DNA of 64,000 bases from Oscillospiraceae bacterium (GTDB lineage: Bacteria > Bacillota > Clostridia > Oscillospirales > CAG-272): the NCBI GenBank assembly GCA_015064725.1, contig SVRQ01000004.1, positions 38,338-102,337 of the forward strand, given 5' to 3'. The notes under the pieces were generated by a model, which had not been told where the DNA came from, ran no database searches, and worked only from the letters and a program-made list of their open reading frames with translations. Of the stretch, positions 16,802 to 25,986 are shown one piece after another. The stretch's first letter is position 1. Every line of letters begins with the position of its first letter. The translations under genes and the position numbers were made by a program.

Positions 16802-17587
16802 TTATTTTTTTGTTAAATATTTTGCAAGTGTTAAAACTGCTTCTTCGTGAACGATACCGTTGCTGATGATGGCACCGTTTATGTCCCCATCGTATCTTTG
16901 CTCGTTTCCGAAGAGGTCGGTAACTTTGCCGCCCGCTTCCTCCACGATTATCTTTGCCGCAGCAATATCGCAGTTTTTGTGCTTTGTGCCGGGGTATATT
17001 GCAAGTACGAAATCTCCGTTTGCAACGCAAGCCGCGGAGCGAATGATACTGCCAAGGTCAACGGCATAGGTCTTCATTCCGAGCTCTCCGAAAGCAGGGT
17101 AGAGGTTATATTCCGCGCCCGGCCACATATCGAAGTTTGCAATGCTCTGCATACCTGCAAGAGGGGATTCGTTTACGTTTATTCTCTCCCCGTTGAGAAA
17201 AGCACCGCCGCCCTTTACCGCGTAATACATATTATCCGTGAAGGCATCGTATATAACGCCTACAATGGGTTTGCCATCCTCCACAAGAGCAAGGGAAAAT
17301 ACGGAAACAGGGATATGGCGCGCATACATCGCCGTTCCGTCTACGGGGTCGCAGACCCAAACAAGGCGGGAGCTTCCGAACTGCTCCTCCTCTCCGTCAA
17401 CGGAGTGTGTGGGGAAAGCTTCCTTAACTCTCTCTATAAGGAGGGTGTTTATTTCCGTATCGGCTTTTGTAACGATGGTCTTATCGTATTTATAATTTGC
17501 TCCGTTATCGCCTTTGAAGTATTTCAGCGTTATCTTGCCTGCTTCGTAGGCGGTCTTTTTTGCGAATTTCAAGTATGTTTGCAACAT
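16802..17587 (-). CDS. Inositol monophosphatase-family phosphatase
   Basis: Mg-dependent, Li-sensitive type phosphatase of 261 residues that would hydrolyse a sugar or inositol phosphate, or 3'-phosphoadenosine phosphate. Metal motifs are present: GEEE (65-68), DPVDGT (80-85), and the third site as NCDIAAAKIIVEEAGG. The usual WD of the third motif is CD here, the Asp being kept. GGAGG precedes ATG 17587 and a promoter lies just upstream. True substrate is not predictable from sequence. Confidence 0.88.
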   Translation of the reverse strand: MLQTYLKFAKKTAYEAGKITLKYFKGDNGANYKYDKTIVTKADTEINTLLIERVKEAFPTHSVDGEEEQFGSSRLVWVCDPVDGTAMYARHIPVSVFSLALVEDGKPIVGVIYDAFTDNMYYAVKGGGAFLNGERINVNESPLAGMQSIANFDMWPGAEYNLYPAFGELGMKTYAVDLGSIIRSAACVANGDFVLAIYPGTKHKNCDIAAAKIIVEEAGGKVTDLFGNEQRYDGDINGAIISNGIVHEEAVLTLAKYLTKK

Positions 17588-17627
17588 TGTAAGCCTCCGA
17601 TATATAGTATTTTAATTTACGTAAATA

Positions 17628-17656
17628 ATTATAACGCGTATCGCGGAAAAGCGCAA
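17628..17656 (-). promoter_or_regulatory. Promoter of inositol-phosphatase-like gene
   Basis: Minus strand TTGCGC (17651-17656), 17-nt spacer, TATAAT (17628-17633). Confidence 0.7.
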
Positions 17657-17667
17657 GAGAATAAGAC

Positions 17668-17690
17668 AAAAATCCCTTTGGCAAGGGATC
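17668..17690 (-). terminator. Terminator of the second GH3 gene
   Basis: On the minus strand GATCCCTT / AAGGGATT stem with a GCCA-type loop followed by T5. Confidence 0.7.
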
Positions 17691-17697
17691 TTTGCTG

Positions 17698-19815
17698 TTA
17701 TTTTACCGAAAGCTCTGCCGTGAGAAGAGTATCAAGAGATCCGCCGGCGTATATTTCAAATTCGCCCGCTTCCGTTATCCATTTTCCTTCGGGGTTTACA
17801 AAAGCGAGGTCGCGTGCGTTCATTTTAAACGTGACGCGCTTTGCTTCACCTTTCGCAAGATTTATCTTTTTGAAGGCGCAAAGCTTTTTCTCCGGCGTCA
17901 TAACGGAGCTTATCATATCCTTAAAGTAAAGCTCTACTATTTCTTTGCCGTCCATATTGCCTGTATTTTTGACGGTGACACTTACTTCAAAATCTTCTTC
18001 CGCGCCTATCTCTTTTTTAGAAACGGAAAGATCGCTGTATTCAAATTCGGTATAGGAAAGACCGTAGCCGAAATCGAAAAGACTGCCTTCGTCCACGTCG
18101 CAGTATTTTCCCCAATGCCAGCCCGTGTATCTGTTATAATAGCAGGGAACGGCACCCGAAGCGCGAGGGTATGATATGGGAAGCTTTCCGCTGGGGTTAA
18201 ATTTGCCCGCGATAAGCTCCGCTATACAAAGACCGCCGAGGTCGCCGGGGTTGAATGCCTGTATCACGGCATCCGAAAGCTCGCATACCTCTCTGACACA
18301 AAGCGGTTTGCCTGTGATGAATACTGTGATAACGGGCTTGCCTAGCTCTTTTATTTTTGCGGCAAGCTCATTCTGAAGTCCCGAAAGTTCAAGGACTGCG
18401 CGGTCCTTGCCTTCGCCGTTTTGAGAAAGCTCATCTCCGAGGGCGAGAATTACAACGTCCGAATTCTTTGCGGCGATAAGCGCTTTTTCCATATCGGTGC
18501 TATCCGCACCGCAGATATCGCAACCCTTGGCAAAAGTAACCTCGGAATCTGCGAAAATCTCTTTGATACCGCGAAGAAGCGTATAATAATCGTTTTTGAT
18601 AACCGCCCATTCTTCACTTGGACGGTGGCTTGTGAACGTCCAATCGCCGTATTGATTTACGATGTCATCCGCATTCGGACCGATAAGTGCTATTTTTGCG
18701 GGAGCTTCTTTCAAGGGTAACACACCGTTGTTTTTTAGCAAGACAAGGCTTTCTTCCGTAAGCTTTTTGTTAAGCTCTCTATGCTCGGAGCAACCGATAA
18801 CGCTTTTATCGGGACGTACTTTTTCTCCGAAAAGACCAAGACCCATCTTTACGCGAAGGATACGGCGAACGGAATCGTTTATAAGCTCTTCCGAGATCTC
18901 TCCGTTTTTCACCTGCTGTGTAACGGATTCAAAGAATTCCTTGCAGTTCATACTCATGTCGTTGCCTGCTTCTATAGCAAGGCGTGCGGATTCATCAAAG
19001 CTTTCCGCCGAGCGCTGCTTCGTTCTCATAGACCAGATATTGAACCAGTCTGTTACAACGAAGCCGCAGAAGCCGAGCTCTTCTTTAAGGATCTCTCGCA
19101 AAAGCTCCTTATGCTTTGTAAGGGGCGTTCCGCTTATGGAGCCGTATGCCGTCATAACGGAGGAGGCACCCGCTTTTATTGCTTCTTCAAACGGAGGAAG
19201 GAAGGTTTCGCGTATCTTTCGCACAGACACTTCCGTGTCGTATGCGTCGCGCGCGCCCGTTGCTTCTCCATAGCCTATGTAGTGTTTTAGGCAGGATATA
19301 ACGTTTCCGTCACGCTCGTAGCCTCGCACGATGGCGGCACCGAGTTTTCCTATAAGGTGCGGATCCTCGCCGAACGTTTCGTCAACTCTGCCCCAGCGCG
19401 TGTCTCTTGCCATACAGAGAACGGGGGAGAATACCCAATCTATGCCGTCCGCACAGACTTCGCGCGCCGTCATCGCGCCCATTTCCTCTATAAGCTCCTC
19501 GTTCCAGGAGCAGGCACAGGCAAGCTGAGAGGGGAATATCGTTGCTCCGTTTTTGAGCGAATGGCCGTGTATTGCGTCTATGCCGAATATGGGCGGTATC
19601 TTGCTGCTTGTTTGCTTTGCTTTTTCGCGGAGCTTGTCTGTGCTCTCTCCGAGCTCGTGAAGAAAAGAGCCTGTGTTAAGCTCTATAAATTTTTCGTAAA
19701 CGCCGGGCTCGTTGCCTTGGTCGCTTATCTGAAGCATTTGGAGGACTTTTTCCTCTATCGTCATATCTTCTATAATTTCCGTTATCTTCTGCTCGTACGC
19801 GGGATTTATTTTCAT
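17698..19815 (-). CDS. GH3 beta-glucosidase (conventional domain order)
   Basis: Retaining beta-glycosidase of 705 residues with the standard order: TIM barrel (1-320), alpha/beta sandwich (about 350-560), fibronectin-III-like domain (about 600-700). Visible signatures: PIFGIDAIHGHS, RWGRVDETFGEDP, KHYIGYG and VVTDWFN with nucleophile Asp256; DFGYGLSYTEFEYS before the last domain. No signal peptide, so cytosolic. ATG 19815 is preceded by AAAGGAA. It is a second, independent GH3 in the window; the other (4284-7346) has the circularly permuted order. Cellobiose or other beta-gluco-oligosaccharides are likely substrates. Confidence 0.93.
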   Translation of the reverse strand: MKINPAYEQKITEIIEDMTIEEKVLQMLQISDQGNEPGVYEKFIELNTGSFLHELGESTDKLREKAKQTSSKIPPIFGIDAIHGHSLKNGATIFPSQLACACSWNEELIEEMGAMTAREVCADGIDWVFSPVLCMARDTRWGRVDETFGEDPHLIGKLGAAIVRGYERDGNVISCLKHYIGYGEATGARDAYDTEVSVRKIRETFLPPFEEAIKAGASSVMTAYGSISGTPLTKHKELLREILKEELGFCGFVVTDWFNIWSMRTKQRSAESFDESARLAIEAGNDMSMNCKEFFESVTQQVKNGEISEELINDSVRRILRVKMGLGLFGEKVRPDKSVIGCSEHRELNKKLTEESLVLLKNNGVLPLKEAPAKIALIGPNADDIVNQYGDWTFTSHRPSEEWAVIKNDYYTLLRGIKEIFADSEVTFAKGCDICGADSTDMEKALIAAKNSDVVILALGDELSQNGEGKDRAVLELSGLQNELAAKIKELGKPVITVFITGKPLCVREVCELSDAVIQAFNPGDLGGLCIAELIAGKFNPSGKLPISYPRASGAVPCYYNRYTGWHWGKYCDVDEGSLFDFGYGLSYTEFEYSDLSVSKKEIGAEEDFEVSVTVKNTGNMDGKEIVELYFKDMISSVMTPEKKLCAFKKINLAKGEAKRVTFKMNARDLAFVNPEGKWITEAGEFEIYAGGSLDTLLTAELSVK

Positions 19816-19851
19816 TATTGCGTTCCTTTCGGGAGGGTGGTCTGTAAAAAT

Positions 19852-19880
19852 AATATATCACCTTCTTTTTCAAAAATCAA
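19852..19880 (-). promoter_or_regulatory. Promoter of second GH3 gene
   Basis: Minus strand TTGATT (19875-19880), 17-nt spacer, TATATT (19852-19857); back to back with the rex promoter. Confidence 0.65.
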
Positions 19881-19896
19881 CATCAAAAAACCGATA

Positions 19897-19925
19897 TTGC
19901 ATTTTCTTGCTTTTTATGATAAAAT
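19897..19925 (+). promoter_or_regulatory. rex promoter
   Basis: TTGCAT (19897-19902), 17-nt spacer, TAAAAT (19920-19925). Confidence 0.7.
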
Positions 19926-19959
19926 ATTATCGATAAGATATTATCGATAATATTTTATC
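19918..19959 (+). promoter_or_regulatory. Palindromic operator region at the rex start site
   Basis: Perfect 17-bp inverted repeat (19918-19934 against 19943-19959) containing two copies of the palindromic decamer TTATCGATAA (19927-19936 and 19941-19950), centres 14 bp apart. It overlaps the -10 and start site, a repression position. It does not match the textbook Rex site TTGTGAA-N4-TTCACAA. A similarly spaced pair lies upstream of adhE. Confidence 0.55.
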
Positions 19960-19992
19960 ACGCAAAAATAATGATATATCGGAGCAATATTT

Positions 19993-20622
19993 ATGGAAGA
20001 CAAAAGTATATCTTTGCAGACACTTCGCAGACTTCCCGTATATCTTCATTACCTCAAGCATATAAGGGAGGAATACACGTCCGTATCCGCGACGTTTATT
20101 GCGGATAAGCTGGGGCTCAACAACGTGCAGGTGCGAAAGGACCTTGCGGCGGTAAGCGGCAGCGGCAGACCCAAGACAGGTTATTTTACGGATGAGCTTA
20201 TTTTGCAGATAGAAAAATATCTCGGCTGTGAGTCGGGAACGAAAGCAGTGCTCGTTGGCGCCGGAAACCTCGGAAAGGCGCTCGTTTCCTACGGCGGATT
20301 TGCGGATTACGGCATTGACGTTATCTGCGCTTTTGATAACGATCCCGAGGTTTACGGAAAAAGCATTGGAACGAAGCCGATACTCCCTGTGGAAAAGATG
20401 GATGAATTTTTCGGTAAAGAGCAAGTAAAGCTCGGTATAATTACCGTGCCGATGGCACAGGCACAGGGCGTTTGCGACAAGCTTGTTGAGCTTGGTATCA
20501 AAGCGATATGGAATTTTGCACCGACCATCGTGCGCGTGCCGCAGGGCGTTGTTGCGGAGAACGAGAATCTTGCTTCATCTCTTGCGGTGCTTTCCAAGCA
20601 TTTGCAGAATATTGATATTTAA
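19993..20622 (+). CDS. rex: Redox-sensing transcriptional repressor Rex
   Basis: Senses the NADH/NAD+ ratio and represses fermentation and NADH-oxidising genes until NADH rises. The 209 residues show the N-terminal winged helix (LRRLPVYLHYL at the start, GLNNVQVRKDLA recognition helix) and a Rossmann NAD(H) domain with GAGNLG (89-94), ending in the swapped C-terminal helix. The context fits: a LysR gene and adhE, a classical Rex target, lie directly downstream. ATG 19993 follows GGAGC. Own promoter with overlapping palindromes suggests autoregulation. Confidence 0.95.
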   Translation: MEDKSISLQTLRRLPVYLHYLKHIREEYTSVSATFIADKLGLNNVQVRKDLAAVSGSGRPKTGYFTDELILQIEKYLGCESGTKAVLVGAGNLGKALVSYGGFADYGIDVICAFDNDPEVYGKSIGTKPILPVEKMDEFFGKEQVKLGIITVPMAQAQGVCDKLVELGIKAIWNFAPTIVRVPQGVVAENENLASSLAVLSKHLQNIDI

Positions 20623-20633
20623 GGAGGCGTCTT

Positions 20634-21557
20634 ATGAACCTGTTACATTTAAAATATGCGGTAGAGGTGGAGAAGACTGCATCCATTACAAAGGCAGCGG
20701 AAAATCTGTATATGGGTCAGCCGAGCCTTAGCCGCGCCATAAGGGAGCTTGAAGACTCTCTCGGTATCCAAATATTCAAGCGCACTCCCAAGGGTATCTT
20801 TCCGACACCGAAGGGGGAGGAATTTTTGGGATACGCGAAAAAGATACTTTCTCAGGTGGATGCCGTGGAAAAGCTTTACCTTGGCAAAAAGGCGCAGAAG
20901 CAGAAGTTTGCCATATCCGTGCCGCGTGCAAGCTATATCTCCTGCGCGTTCACATCTTTTATAAAGAAGCTTGACAGGGCAGAGTGCGAGGATGTTTTCT
21001 ACCGTGAAACAAACTCCATGCGAACTATAAATAACATTATAAACTCCGATTACAACCTCGGTATTTTGCGCTACAGAGCGTCATATGAAAGATATTTTAA
21101 TGAATTTCTTGCAAGCAAGGGCTTGGAAACAGAGCTTATATACGAGTTTGAAAGCGTTCTCATAATGTCACGCAACAGCCCCCTTGCGAAAAAGAAGCAT
21201 ATCACCTTGGATGACCTGAAGCCTTTGACGGAAATAGCTCATTCCGACCCTTACGTTCCTTCGCTTCCGATGAGCACGGTTCAAAAGGAGGAGATAGGGG
21301 ATGAGGTTGCGAACCGCATTTTCATTTTTGAAAGGGGAAGCCAGATGGATCTGCTTTCTTCTATGCCGAATACCTTTATGTGGACCTCGCCCGTGCCGAA
21401 AAGGCTTTTGGAGCTTCACGGTCTTATAGAGAAAAGATGCTCCGGTGCGGAACGAAAATACAAGGACGTGCTTATACGCCATTCCGAATATATGTTTACG
21501 GATATTGATAAAATGTTTCTTGACGAGCTTGAACAGGCGAAAAAAGATATTGGCTGA
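20634..21557 (+). CDS. LysR-family transcriptional regulator
   Basis: A 307-residue LysR regulator: winged HTH at residues 1-60 (SITKAAENLYMGQPSLSRAIRE shows the fold; the recognition helix is in QPSLSRAI), linker helix, then a periplasmic-binding-protein-like effector domain. AAGGAGG precedes ATG 20634, 11 nt after rex, so both are probably cotranscribed. Its position between rex and adhE makes adhE or the operon itself a likely target. Effector unknown. Confidence 0.9.
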   Translation: MNLLHLKYAVEVEKTASITKAAENLYMGQPSLSRAIRELEDSLGIQIFKRTPKGIFPTPKGEEFLGYAKKILSQVDAVEKLYLGKKAQKQKFAISVPRASYISCAFTSFIKKLDRAECEDVFYRETNSMRTINNIINSDYNLGILRYRASYERYFNEFLASKGLETELIYEFESVLIMSRNSPLAKKKHITLDDLKPLTEIAHSDPYVPSLPMSTVQKEEIGDEVANRIFIFERGSQMDLLSSMPNTFMWTSPVPKRLLELHGLIEKRCSGAERKYKDVLIRHSEYMFTDIDKMFLDELEQAKKDIG

Positions 21558-21570
21558 TGTATGAATGGAT

Positions 21571-21610
21571 AAACGCATATCGATATTTGCATATCGATAT
21601 GCGTTTTTTT
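21571..21610 (+). terminator. lysR terminator containing paired ATATCGATAT decamers
   Basis: Perfect 16-bp inverted repeat (21571-21586 / 21591-21606) with TTGC loop and T7. It also contains two ATATCGATAT palindromes at 21577-21586 and 21591-21600, 14 bp between centres, directly upstream of the adhE -35, so it may double as an operator. Confidence 0.75.
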
Positions 21611-21613
21611 ACA

Positions 21614-21642
21614 TTGCAAAAAAAGCTTGCGCATAGTAAAAT
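21614..21642 (+). promoter_or_regulatory. adhE promoter
   Basis: TTGCAA (21614-21619), 17-nt spacer, TAAAAT (21637-21642). The paired palindromic decamers end 14 nt upstream of the -35. Confidence 0.7.
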
Positions 21643-21688
21643 ATAAATGTAAACAAGATAAACTTATATTTTTAGGAGGAAAACTAAA

Positions 21689-24295
21689 ATGGCAGAATTC
21701 AATTATCCTATTGTTGACTGTGTTGAAAATATGATGAAAAGGCTTTGCGAGATAAGAGAAGCGCAGAGAAAGTTTTCTACATATTCTCAGGAACAGGTCG
21801 ATGCAATATTCAAAGCGGCTGCTCTTGCGGCTAACAGAGCAAGGATCCCCCTTGCAAAGCTTGCTTGCGAGGAAACGGGTATGGGTATTGTAGAAGACAA
21901 GGTCATTAAAAACCATTTTGCTTCCGAATATATCTACAACCAATACAGAACGACAAAGACCTGCGGCGTTATTGAAGAAGACAAAGAAGCGGGATTTACA
22001 AAAATTGCAGAGCCTATAGGCGTTGTTGCCGCGGTTATTCCCACAACTAACCCCACGTCCACGGCTATATTCAAAACTCTTCTTGCGCTTAAAACAAGAA
22101 ACGGTATGATGATAAGCCCCCACCCCAGAGCAAAGAATGCGACTATCGCTGCTGCGAAGATCGTTCTTGAAGCTGCAGTTGAAGCGGGCGCTCCCGAAAA
22201 TATTATCGGATGGATAGACGTGCCCTCTCTTGAAATGACATCCACACTTATGAAAGAAGCGGATATAATCCTTGCAACGGGCGGCCCTGCGATGGTTAGA
22301 TCCGCGTACTCCAGCGGTAAGCCCGCGCTCGGCGTTGGCGCAGGCAACACTCCCGCTATTATAGACAGCTCCGCAGACTTAAAGCTTGCCGTAAGCTCCA
22401 TTATCCATTCCAAGACCTTTGATAACGGTATGATCTGCGCTTCCGAGCAGTCCGTTATCGTTATGAGCGACGTTTATGAGGCTGTTAAGGCTGAATTTGC
22501 TTACCGCGGTTGCTATATCCTTAACGAGGAGGAAACGGAAAAGATCCGCAAGACGATCATCATTAACGGCGCACTCAACGCGAAGATCGTTGGTCAGAAA
22601 GCACACACTATTGCAAAGCTTGCAGGCTTTGAAGTGCCCGAAAGCACGAAAATCCTTATCGGCGAGGTTGAAAGCACGGATATTTCCGAAGAATTTGCGC
22701 ACGAAAAGCTTTCTCCTGTTCTTGCTATGTACCGTGCGGCAGATTTCGACGATGCTGTTGCAAAAGCAGAAAAGCTTGTTGAGGACGGCGGTTACGGTCA
22801 TACATCATCTCTCTATATCAACACGGTAACGGAAAAGGCGAAACTTGATAAATTCTCTGCCGCTATGAAGACCTGCCGTATCGTTATAAACACACCCTCC
22901 TCCCACGGCGGCCTTGGCGACCTTTATAACTTCAAGCTCGTTCCCTCGCTCACGCTTGGCTGCGGAAGCTGGGGCGGAAACTCTGTTTCCGAAAACGTAA
23001 GCGTGAAACATCTTCTTAATATAAAGAGCGTTGCCGAGAGGAGAGAAAATATGCTTTGGTTCAGAACACCCGAAAAGGTTTACATTAAAAAAGGCTGCTT
23101 GCCCGTTGCTCTTGACGAGCTTGGCACCGTTATGCACAAAAAGAAAGCGTTCATCGTAACGGACAGCTTCCTTTACAACAACGGATATACGAAGAACATT
23201 GAAAAGAAGCTCTCCGAGATGGGCATTATGTTTACCACGTTTTCCAACGTTGCCCCCGACCCTACGCTTGCTTGTGCAAGAGAGGGCGCAGGTCTTATGA
23301 GCGCGTTTGAGCCCGACGTTGTTATCGCTGTCGGCGGCGGTTCCGCTATGGACGCGGCAAAAATTATGTGGGTGCTTTATGAGCATCCCGAAGCGGACTT
23401 CCTTGATATGGCTATGCGCTTCATCGACATCAGAAAGAGAACTTATACCTTCCCCAAGATGGGCGAAAAAGCATATTTCGTTGCCGTTCCCACTTCCGCG
23501 GGCACGGGCTCCGAGGTAACTCCTTTTGCCGTTATTACCGATGAAAAGACGGGCGTAAAATATCCTCTTGCAGATTATGAGCTTCTTCCCAATATGGCTA
23601 TAGTTGACGCGGATATGATGATGAACGCACCCAAGGGGCTTACGTCCGCTTCCGGTATTGATGCGGTAACGCATGCTCTTGAAGCATACGCTTCCATTAT
23701 GGCGACGGATTACACGGACGGTCTTGCTCTTCGCTCCCTCAAAATGATATTCGAATATCTGCCCCGTGCATATGAAAACGGTGCAAACGATCCCGTTGCA
23801 CGCGAAAAGATGGCTAACGCCGCAACGATGGCAGGTATGGCATTTGCAAATGCGTTCCTTGGAGTTTGCCACTCTATGGCGCACAAGCTCGGCGCATTCC
23901 ACCACATTCCTCACGGTATTGCAAACGCTCTTATGATAGATGAAGTTCTCCGCTTCAACTCTGCGGAAGCTCCTACAAAGATGGGTACTTTCTCACAATA
24001 CGATCATCCGCACGCTCTTGCCCGCTATGCAGAGGTTGCAGACTTCCTTGGCGCAAAGGGCAGCACGGACGAAGAAAAGCTGGAAGCACTTATTTCTATG
24101 ATAGATGAGCTCAAAGCAAAAGTTGGAATCAAACCCTCCATCCGCGATTACGTTCCCGACGAAGCGGACTTCCTCTCCCGTCTTGACGATATGGTAGAGC
24201 AGGCGTTTGATGACCAGTGCACGGGCGCTAACCCCCGTTATCCGCTTATGAGCGAGATCAAACAGATGTATCTTAACGCATACTACGGTAAATAA
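21689..24295 (+). CDS. adhE: Bifunctional acetaldehyde-CoA / alcohol dehydrogenase
   Basis: Reduces acetyl-CoA to acetaldehyde and then ethanol, reoxidising two NADH; forms spirosome filaments in the cytosol. The 868-residue length is standard. N-terminal aldehyde dehydrogenase half: TTNPTSTAIFK, LGVGAGNTPA, catalytic Cys250 in GMICASEQS. C-terminal iron alcohol dehydrogenase half: GGGSAMDAAKIMW, DAVTHALEAYAS and HSMAHKLGAFHHIPHG with the iron-binding Asp/His residues. AGGAGGA precedes ATG 21689. Located behind rex and lysR, consistent with redox control. Followed 32 nt later by a kinase-like gene. Confidence 0.97.
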   Translation: MAEFNYPIVDCVENMMKRLCEIREAQRKFSTYSQEQVDAIFKAAALAANRARIPLAKLACEETGMGIVEDKVIKNHFASEYIYNQYRTTKTCGVIEEDKEAGFTKIAEPIGVVAAVIPTTNPTSTAIFKTLLALKTRNGMMISPHPRAKNATIAAAKIVLEAAVEAGAPENIIGWIDVPSLEMTSTLMKEADIILATGGPAMVRSAYSSGKPALGVGAGNTPAIIDSSADLKLAVSSIIHSKTFDNGMICASEQSVIVMSDVYEAVKAEFAYRGCYILNEEETEKIRKTIIINGALNAKIVGQKAHTIAKLAGFEVPESTKILIGEVESTDISEEFAHEKLSPVLAMYRAADFDDAVAKAEKLVEDGGYGHTSSLYINTVTEKAKLDKFSAAMKTCRIVINTPSSHGGLGDLYNFKLVPSLTLGCGSWGGNSVSENVSVKHLLNIKSVAERRENMLWFRTPEKVYIKKGCLPVALDELGTVMHKKKAFIVTDSFLYNNGYTKNIEKKLSEMGIMFTTFSNVAPDPTLACAREGAGLMSAFEPDVVIAVGGGSAMDAAKIMWVLYEHPEADFLDMAMRFIDIRKRTYTFPKMGEKAYFVAVPTSAGTGSEVTPFAVITDEKTGVKYPLADYELLPNMAIVDADMMMNAPKGLTSASGIDAVTHALEAYASIMATDYTDGLALRSLKMIFEYLPRAYENGANDPVAREKMANAATMAGMAFANAFLGVCHSMAHKLGAFHHIPHGIANALMIDEVLRFNSAEAPTKMGTFSQYDHPHALARYAEVADFLGAKGSTDEEKLEALISMIDELKAKVGIKPSIRDYVPDEADFLSRLDDMVEQAFDDQCTGANPRYPLMSEIKQMYLNAYYGK

Positions 24296-24327
24296 TTATA
24301 TAAAAAATGATTGAAAGGGGAAAAATA

Positions 24328-25083
24328 ATGAGCATTCAGGCAGATAAAATTATAGCAGTCCGCACCTCCAAGACCATCTACCGCGACGGTGACACGGTTA
24401 TCAAGGTTTTCGACGAGGGTTATTCCAAGGCAGAGGTTCTTAACGAGGCGCTCAACCAGGCAAGAGCAGAGGAAACGGGTCTTCCCATTCCCAAGATACT
24501 TGAGGTTATGAAGATAGACGGCAAATGGGCTATCCGTTCCGAATACATCCCCGGCAAGACGCTTGCGCATCTTATGGAGGAGCACCCCGAAAAGAAGGAA
24601 GAGTATCTTAACTTTTTCGTGGATCTCCAGATCGAGGTCCATTCCAAAAAAGCTCCGCTTCTCAACAAGCTCAAGGATAAAATGAACAGAAAGATAAGCG
24701 AAACGAGCTTTGACGCCACAACGAGATATGAGCTTCACGTAAGACTTGAGGGTATGCCCAAGCACAACAAGGTTTGCCACGGCGACTTTGATCCTTCCAA
24801 CATAATAATTACCCCCGAAGGAAAGGCGTATATCATTGACTGGGCGCACGCAACACAGGGTAATGCTTCCGCAGACGTTGCAAGAACGTATCTTCTCTTT
24901 AATCTTCACGGAGATAAAGAGGGGGCAGAAACATACCTTAAAATGTTCTGCAAAAAGACGGATACGGCGAAGCAGTACGTTCAGAAATGGCTTCCCATCG
25001 TTGCGGCATCCCAATCCGTTAAGGGTCACGCGGAAGAACGCGATTTCCTCCTTCCTTGGGTGAACGTGGTAGAATACGAATAA
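24328..25083 (+). CDS. Aminoglycoside-phosphotransferase-like kinase
   Basis: A 251-residue protein with the APH/choline-kinase fold: catalytic loop HGDFDPSN (151-158) and metal-binding Asp in IIDWAH (170-175); an N-lobe Lys is in VIKVFDE. Members phosphorylate small molecules (choline, sugars, antibiotics); this one lacks features tying it to antibiotic resistance and its substrate is unknown. AAAGGGG precedes ATG 24328; an earlier in-frame start at 24307 has no such site. Downstream of adhE with no terminator between, so probably cotranscribed. Confidence 0.85.
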   Translation: MSIQADKIIAVRTSKTIYRDGDTVIKVFDEGYSKAEVLNEALNQARAEETGLPIPKILEVMKIDGKWAIRSEYIPGKTLAHLMEEHPEKKEEYLNFFVDLQIEVHSKKAPLLNKLKDKMNRKISETSFDATTRYELHVRLEGMPKHNKVCHGDFDPSNIIITPEGKAYIIDWAHATQGNASADVARTYLLFNLHGDKEGAETYLKMFCKKTDTAKQYVQKWLPIVAASQSVKGHAEERDFLLPWVNVVEYE

Positions 25084-25088
25084 AATAC

Positions 25089-25120
25089 AAAAAAAGTGTG
25101 CTGTGAAGCACACTTTTTTG
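25089..25120. terminator. Bidirectional terminator, second copy
   Basis: Same A-run, AGTGTGCT-GTGA-AGCACACT stem and T-run as at 2396-2425; separates the kinase-like gene from the convergent HAD gene. Confidence 0.85.
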
Positions 25121-25155
25121 CGTTTTAAGAAAATTGTTGAACCGTATCTTTTCTT

Positions 25156-25971
25156 TTATAAAACTCCGTTTTCTATATCCGAAATTATTTGAGCCACAGC
25201 GTGCTCTTCGTTGCTTACGGTTATGCGGTCCGCCGCAGCTTTAGCTTCAGCGCAGGCGTTTGCAACGGCAAAGCCTATGCCAGCACTTTTGATCATAGCA
25301 ATGTCATTATTGTAGTCGCCCACGGCGATAGTTTTACTTTGGTCTATGCCAAGGTGATCGCAAAGCTTGGGTATAACGGCTCCCTTGTTTGCGCCCTTTG
25401 GCAGAATTTCGTAAAGAGTACGCTCTGAACGGATAAAATCAAATTCGCTTGCCCTTGGATGCGAGAAGAGAAGTTTTTGAAGCGCGAGGATCTTTTCTTC
25501 GCTCTCATCCCCGAAAACTATCTTTGCAAACGGCTCGTTTATATCTCTGTAATCTGCAGTGATGTTGGGCAGTCCCGTAGTTTTTCGGAAGTTTTCCATA
25601 GCTTCGTTTTCGCGCGAAAAATATATGCGCTCAAAAGTATAGACCTGTATTCCTATTCCGGGAATATTTTTTTCTGCATATTCGATAAGCTCCGTAACGG
25701 TTTTATCGAGTATTTGGGCCGAAACGTATTCTTTTTTATTGTAATCGTAGAGTCCGCCGCCGTTAATACAGCCGAAAGGTGCATTTGGGCGTATTTTGCT
25801 GCATATGCTTTCCATAAAATACGGCATTCTTCCCGTGATAAACGTGAAATATCCGCCCTCGGATTTAAAATATTCGATAGCATCAAGATTTTCACGGGAT
25901 ATGCTTTTATCGTCTTTCAAAAGCGTTCCGTCAAGATCTGTGCAGATAAGTAGTCCTTTAAATTTGTTCAT
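25156..25971 (-). CDS. HAD superfamily Cof-type phosphatase
   Basis: Cytosolic sugar-phosphate or nucleotide phosphatase of 271 residues, HAD subclass IIB. Motif I DLDGTLL with nucleophile Asp12 and acid/base Asp14; motif II TGRM region; motif III Lys in PKGANKG; motif IV GDYNNDIAM. AAAGGAA precedes ATG 25971. It is the last gene of a three-gene minus-strand operon behind a DUF4091 protein and an unknown membrane protein, suggesting it dephosphorylates a sugar derivative there (inference). Confidence 0.9.
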   Translation of the reverse strand: MNKFKGLLICTDLDGTLLKDDKSISRENLDAIEYFKSEGGYFTFITGRMPYFMESICSKIRPNAPFGCINGGGLYDYNKKEYVSAQILDKTVTELIEYAEKNIPGIGIQVYTFERIYFSRENEAMENFRKTTGLPNITADYRDINEPFAKIVFGDESEEKILALQKLLFSHPRASEFDFIRSERTLYEILPKGANKGAVIPKLCDHLGIDQSKTIAVGDYNNDIAMIKSAGIGFAVANACAEAKAAADRITVSNEEHAVAQIISDIENGVL

Positions 25972-25986
25972 AATCGTTCCTTTGAA

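Noticed and set aside
24328..25083. Aminoglycoside-resistance gene
   Set aside because: Only the generic phosphotransferase fold is visible; context is adhE and nothing marks antibiotic specificity.
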